Shown: in pieces, positions 60,478 to 64,000 of the stretch
How the letters are laid out: each line of letters begins with the position of its first letter
Numbering within the stretch: the stretch's first letter is position 1
Assembly: GCA_964035545.1 (NCBI GenBank)
Contig: OZ037765.1
Location: 23,252,004-23,316,003, forward strand
Reading direction: 5' to 3'
DNA from: Bugula neritina
Lineage: Eukaryota > Bryozoa > Gymnolaemata > Cheilostomatida > Bugulidae
DNA: 64,000 bases
Notes under the pieces: model-generated
Databases searched by the model: none
Seen by the model: only the letters and a program-made list of their open reading frames with translations
What the model was told of the DNA's origin: nothing
Position numbers and translations under genes: made by a program

Positions 60478-61115
60478 CTTTTTGCAAAATTTTCAGCTTA
60501 TATAAGTTTTCTATTTGAAGAATGTTAGCTTTTTTAAAGAGAGGGGCTGTGTGATGCATAAAATCTTTTTTAAAAATATACCGTAAAATTCTATTTTGTA
60601 ATAGTAAAATTTTGTTGAGCGCAGTTTCTGAGGCATTACCCCATGAGTCCAGACAGTAACTTAATTTTGAATTAATTAGTGAGTTATATAAAATTATTAA
60701 AATCTCAGCAGATAAAAATTTCGAACATCGATATAGTAGACCAGATAACGGTCGTATTTGTAGTATTAAGTTATTTATATGATCATTCCAGTTCAAATGT
60801 GGGTCAATGTAGGCTATATCCCAAGGAATTTGATGGTATCTGCTTGAGTAATGAAAATGTTATTTAGTAAGATTTTATTAGTTTGTAAGGAAATTTTATT
60901 CTGAGGGTTTTTTAGCACAATGTATTTTGTTTTTGATATATTTATGGTTAATTTATTAGCTACACACCATTTATAAAACGATAGAAGATCTTTATTTATC
61001 CGGGGTATTATATTATTTAAGTCATTTGATTCGATAAAGAGATTAGTATCATCAGCATAGAGATAGGAGGTTAGATATTTTAAACTTTTGCTCATGTCAT
61101 TTACATAAATGTGGT
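60478..61115 (-). mobile_element. LINE reverse-transcriptase fragment, minus strand
   Basis: Minus-strand frames read YVNDMSKSLKYLTSYLYADD (RT catalytic YADD), KWCVANKLTINISKTK, IKFLGI, then after a frameshift near 60815 YIDPHLNWNDHINNL and YNSLINSKLSYCLDSWG, ending LKILQK at the BEL border. Across the BEL element it continues ARKFYYSNTKKS at 51862 in the same frame. The 5' part is missing beyond about 61115, typical 5' truncation. It is defective. Confidence 0.85.
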
Positions 61116-61887
61116 GGACGTATTAGTTAACAACCATGATAGCAATCTTATTAAGCATGATATGCTATTTAGTGTTTGCTATTTTGACAATTTTATTTGG
61201 AGTGCTTCTACTGTTATAATATACCAGTACATTATATGTTATTTATTACTTGTCACTTGTCATACATTACCAATTATAGGCATTGCACTTAAAACAATAT
61301 AATTTTTAGGGCAAATTATAGATGATAGACATGGTGGTACACAATCTAAATGCATGGACACAATTTATATAACTTTTTGGAATGTGGTGAACAACTGAAA
61401 TACATTTTATAAATCAACATATTCACTAGCTCATTTGGTTTGTGATTAAGTCAGTTAAACATAATACTTTTGCATAAAGTCAGTAAAACACAGGGCTTAT
61501 AGAGCAATATAAAAAGGGTCTTGCTAAAACTTTGTTTTACTGTAAATAAAAATTTCTCCCAATAGTGTATAAATATGCAAAGATTTCTATCGAAAATCTT
61601 TGTTTTTAAACATACTTTAAATTCAGGTATCTGCAAAAGATTAAATAAAAAATTTGACAAATAACTATCTAGCTTCAAGTTAATCCTTAACTAGTTTTAT
61701 ATTATTTATTTAACTTTTAGCTTCATAAACAATTGCAAATTTTCAATTTATAAAATGACAAATGTGAAAAAATATTTACCAGCTAAGTTTAAAAAAACTT
61801 CGAGTTTTTTATTAGTTATGCTAATATTATTGTTGTAGTTTTCCGTATGTACTACTAGTTTGGGTGTTATTGCATGCTGGTAACTAC
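61116..61887. other. AT-rich spacer
   Basis: No ORF or repeat recognised. Confidence 0.4.
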
Positions 61888-62293
61888 TGTAAGGTTATGC
61901 GAAGAACCAAACTAGTTGATTGTCTAATTGTCTTTAAAGATAACTGTATTGTGAATCAATTACACACGATTAAAAATAAGCATTAAGTATAAAAGAGAGA
62001 AAGCGAGTACAATAGCTAAACAATTACCTAAAGTCAACCTAGTTTTTTACTACTACTGTCCAAGACTGACTGTGGGCGCCAGAAGGCGTTACTTATATAC
62101 ATAGAGTCGATCTTGATTAGATGACACAAGATTCCGGCGGTGCAGTCCGCAGTTGCTGGCGGTGTTGCCCGTGATTACTAGTATGGCACCGCCTGGAGAT
62201 ACGGCATGACTTAGGGTTGCCATTCCTGACCATAATCTATTGAGTTATGTTTAGCAGGGGGTACTGGGAGGTATACTTTCACTAACCATTACA
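61888..62293 (-). repeat. probable LTR of a Ty3/gypsy-type element (406 bp, minus)
   Basis: On the minus strand it begins TGTAATGGTT right after a purine-rich GGAGAGGGTGG tract (a polypurine-tract-like sequence) and could end AACCTTACA, giving matching short inverted ends. It contains a TATA box (minus, 62103-62091) and is richer in G+C than its surroundings. A partner LTR is not in the window and the target duplication cannot be checked. The class is inferred only from these features. Confidence 0.5.
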
Positions 62294-62612
62294 CCACCCT
62301 CTCCAGCAGGAAGCCCACTTTCTGATAATTCCAAAAACAGTGGGGCAGTATCAGAAAGATGAATAAAACATCAAAAAAACAGATTATACAAACAAATTTC
62401 AAAAGTACATACAATAAAACTATATTATTAAAATGAATATTCCGAAAGATTTGATTCACATTCTCGTGGCACAGCTACAACCCACATTCTAGCCAACTAC
62501 GTGGAGTCTGAAAAGAGCAGTAAGCAACTGCTATCAAAAAGTCAGAAAAGAACAAGATGAGTACAATATGTATATAGTAAAAATAATGTTCATACCCAGG
62601 AGGTGACATGAC

Positions 62613-62912
62613 CTACGAACGTTTGGACCTCTTCTTCAGTTTATGCAGAGATTCCTTGAGTAGGTGCAACTCATTTGTAGCCGCCAGGACCTGGAGAGTC
62701 ATACAATAGAGCTGGTTTTTCAGGGTGGATATCCTGTCCTCTATCTCCCAGATGGATTTAGCAGTGGCAAATGTGGGTGCCGGAACCGGGGATGGGGAGT
62801 CTCTTCTCCTTCTCTTCTGAAATATAGATAACATAGAGTCTCGAGAGTGGGACCGCTGGACATGATGCTTAGCCGGGGTAGCATTTGTGTCAATCTTGTG
62901 TAACATCACCAT
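62613..62912 (-). CDS. accessory coiled-coil ORF next to the LTR
   Basis: 99 codons from ATG at 62912. It contains a basic QKRRRRDSPSPVP stretch, then a leucine-rich helix (IEDRISTLKNQLY, ELHLLKESLHKLKK) with heptad-like spacing, and a basic RSKRS end. The frame is open for some distance upstream of the ATG, to a TAG near 63040. It lies about 320 bases inside the probable LTR, where 3' accessory ORFs of LTR elements occur. I do not recognise it. It could be the remnant of a longer polyprotein. Confidence 0.4.
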   Translation of the reverse strand: MVMLHKIDTNATPAKHHVQRSHSRDSMLSIFQKRRRRDSPSPVPAPTFATAKSIWEIEDRISTLKNQLYCMTLQVLAATNELHLLKESLHKLKKRSKRS

Positions 62913-63126
62913 TGGAGACTGACGAGGAAGGGAAAGGCAACTGACCTCTACCTCTGCTTTCTTGTGGTGTGGGGGCCTTGGTGTTGGTCCTTGCGTGATG
63001 GGGAGAGGGGTCGGGAACTTGTGAGACAGTCTCTAGTTTACCGGATCCCGTACTAGGGGTTTGGTGACGAAGAACTGTGTGAACGTCGACTGGTCTACGT
63101 CAAAATCATAACCTTGATACCTTAAC

Positions 63127-64000
63127 TTTTCATTTGGCTTCCAGATTGGTTTGTGGTGTACTTGCTTTTCTTATAGAGCTCAGTATCAGTGTTTGCTGTA
63201 ACACATGACAATGTAAATGGCTCAATTTGGGGGGCTTGTGATAGTATATAATGGCATCATAAACTTATGGCTTAGAGAATCTATTAAACTAAACAAAAAA
63301 TGTAATAAGCTGAAGCGGAATAAGTGAGTTTAATATTTTTAACTAACGCATAATAATTTCTGGACGAAGGTGGAGCATGTGAGTTTTAAGGCGAGCTCCA
63401 CTACCTTCAAACTTTTTCAAAAAATCCTCCAACTTGATTGGCTCTGTAACTGAAGAATTGAAAAAAGGAGCTGCTTTTCTTGGCTGACTTCTATTACACT
63501 TTAGCATCAGCTGGTCTGTGGCTAATGAGAGAGGAGAAGCTGTCATGTAGGAAGCAGACTTTCCGTGCCAGCAGGCACCGGCACAACCACACTTATTTCA
63601 TGTTCAGGTTTTAGTTTTGGCATTTTTGTCACATATTTGTGTATTGGCTCGAGTGGTCTTACAGGAACCCAATTCTCTGTACACCTGATCTTCACTCTGT
63701 TTTAGCTGATAAATTGTTTAGTATGATATCACATAAATGTAAAGGGACATAAGTTAAAAGAATCTCTACCTCCTTTAAACCTTTCTCCTTCTCATTCTTG
63801 CTGATACAAAACATTCTATAAACACATGCTAGCATTTAAAAATAATTGCTGTTGCATTAAGCTGCATATGGTGTACTATAATATTAAAACACTCATATAT
63901 ATCTATAGATTAAAGTCTTAAACATCACATTTAGTACTTGAACTACCAACATATCAATGTTATTGGATTCACAGGAAACATGTCTGTATAAAACTTCTTC
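63127..64000 (+). repeat. duplicated segment, copy B
   Basis: Second copy of 34737-35640, same orientation, running off the window. The minus frame from 63546 matches the copy A frame (TASPLxLATDQL, EPIKLEDFLKKFEG), and both share the overlapping stop/start ATGA just upstream. It abuts the LTR-associated sequence at about 63120 abruptly. Confidence 0.8.

Overview
This is an AT-rich, intron-containing animal nuclear sequence. The two well-supported host genes at the left (a SENP1/2-type SUMO protease and a vasculin/GPBP1-type protein) are metazoan. The transposon mix (BEL/Pao, Penelope-like elements with GIY-YIG, hAT-type, LINE, foldback-like) and the small fibrinogen-domain gene family suggest an aquatic invertebrate, probably a lophotrochozoan. 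The species cannot be fixed from sequence alone.

Layout. 1-1607: last three visible exons of an unrecognised + strand gene. 2727-9799: complete 16-exon SENP1/2-like gene (+), 686 codons, catalytic residues intact. 10574-13053: six-exon vasculin (GPBP1-like) gene (-), tail to tail with SENP. 13-27 kb: gene-poor, holding a 1.8-kb hAT-like non-autonomous element (16627-18422) inside a GT microsatellite, a decayed transposon-associated gene with a CXC-type end (19862-21130), and a CpG-bearing promoter-like patch near 24.6 kb. 28-49 kb: a cluster of four fibrinogen-related (FReD, ficolin-like) loci. One is intact (46248-48557, -), two are multi-exon pseudogenes (30093-32187 + and 38182-39748 -) and one is a single-exon fragment (36609-36719 +). 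This cluster is riddled with Penelope-like element (PLE) pieces ending in (TA)n tracts. One PLE fragment abuts a truncated FReD exon, and another PLE is itself split by a 4.15-kb foldback-like element (41620-45767) whose long terminal inverted repeats carry 21-bp subrepeats.

51-61 kb: a complete, apparently young BEL/Pao retrotransposon (51863-60477; 744-bp LTRs with one difference seen by eye; one 2122-codon ORF) inserted with a 5-bp target duplication into an older minus-strand LINE whose reading frame is restored when the BEL element is removed. 61.9-64 kb: a probable 406-bp LTR (-), an accessory coiled-coil ORF, and a second copy of an about 0.9-kb segment also present at 34.7-35.6 kb.

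Exon limits come from reading frame and GT/AG sites by eye and have not been tested against transcripts. Family names come from recognised motifs, not database searches. Percent identities were not computed.
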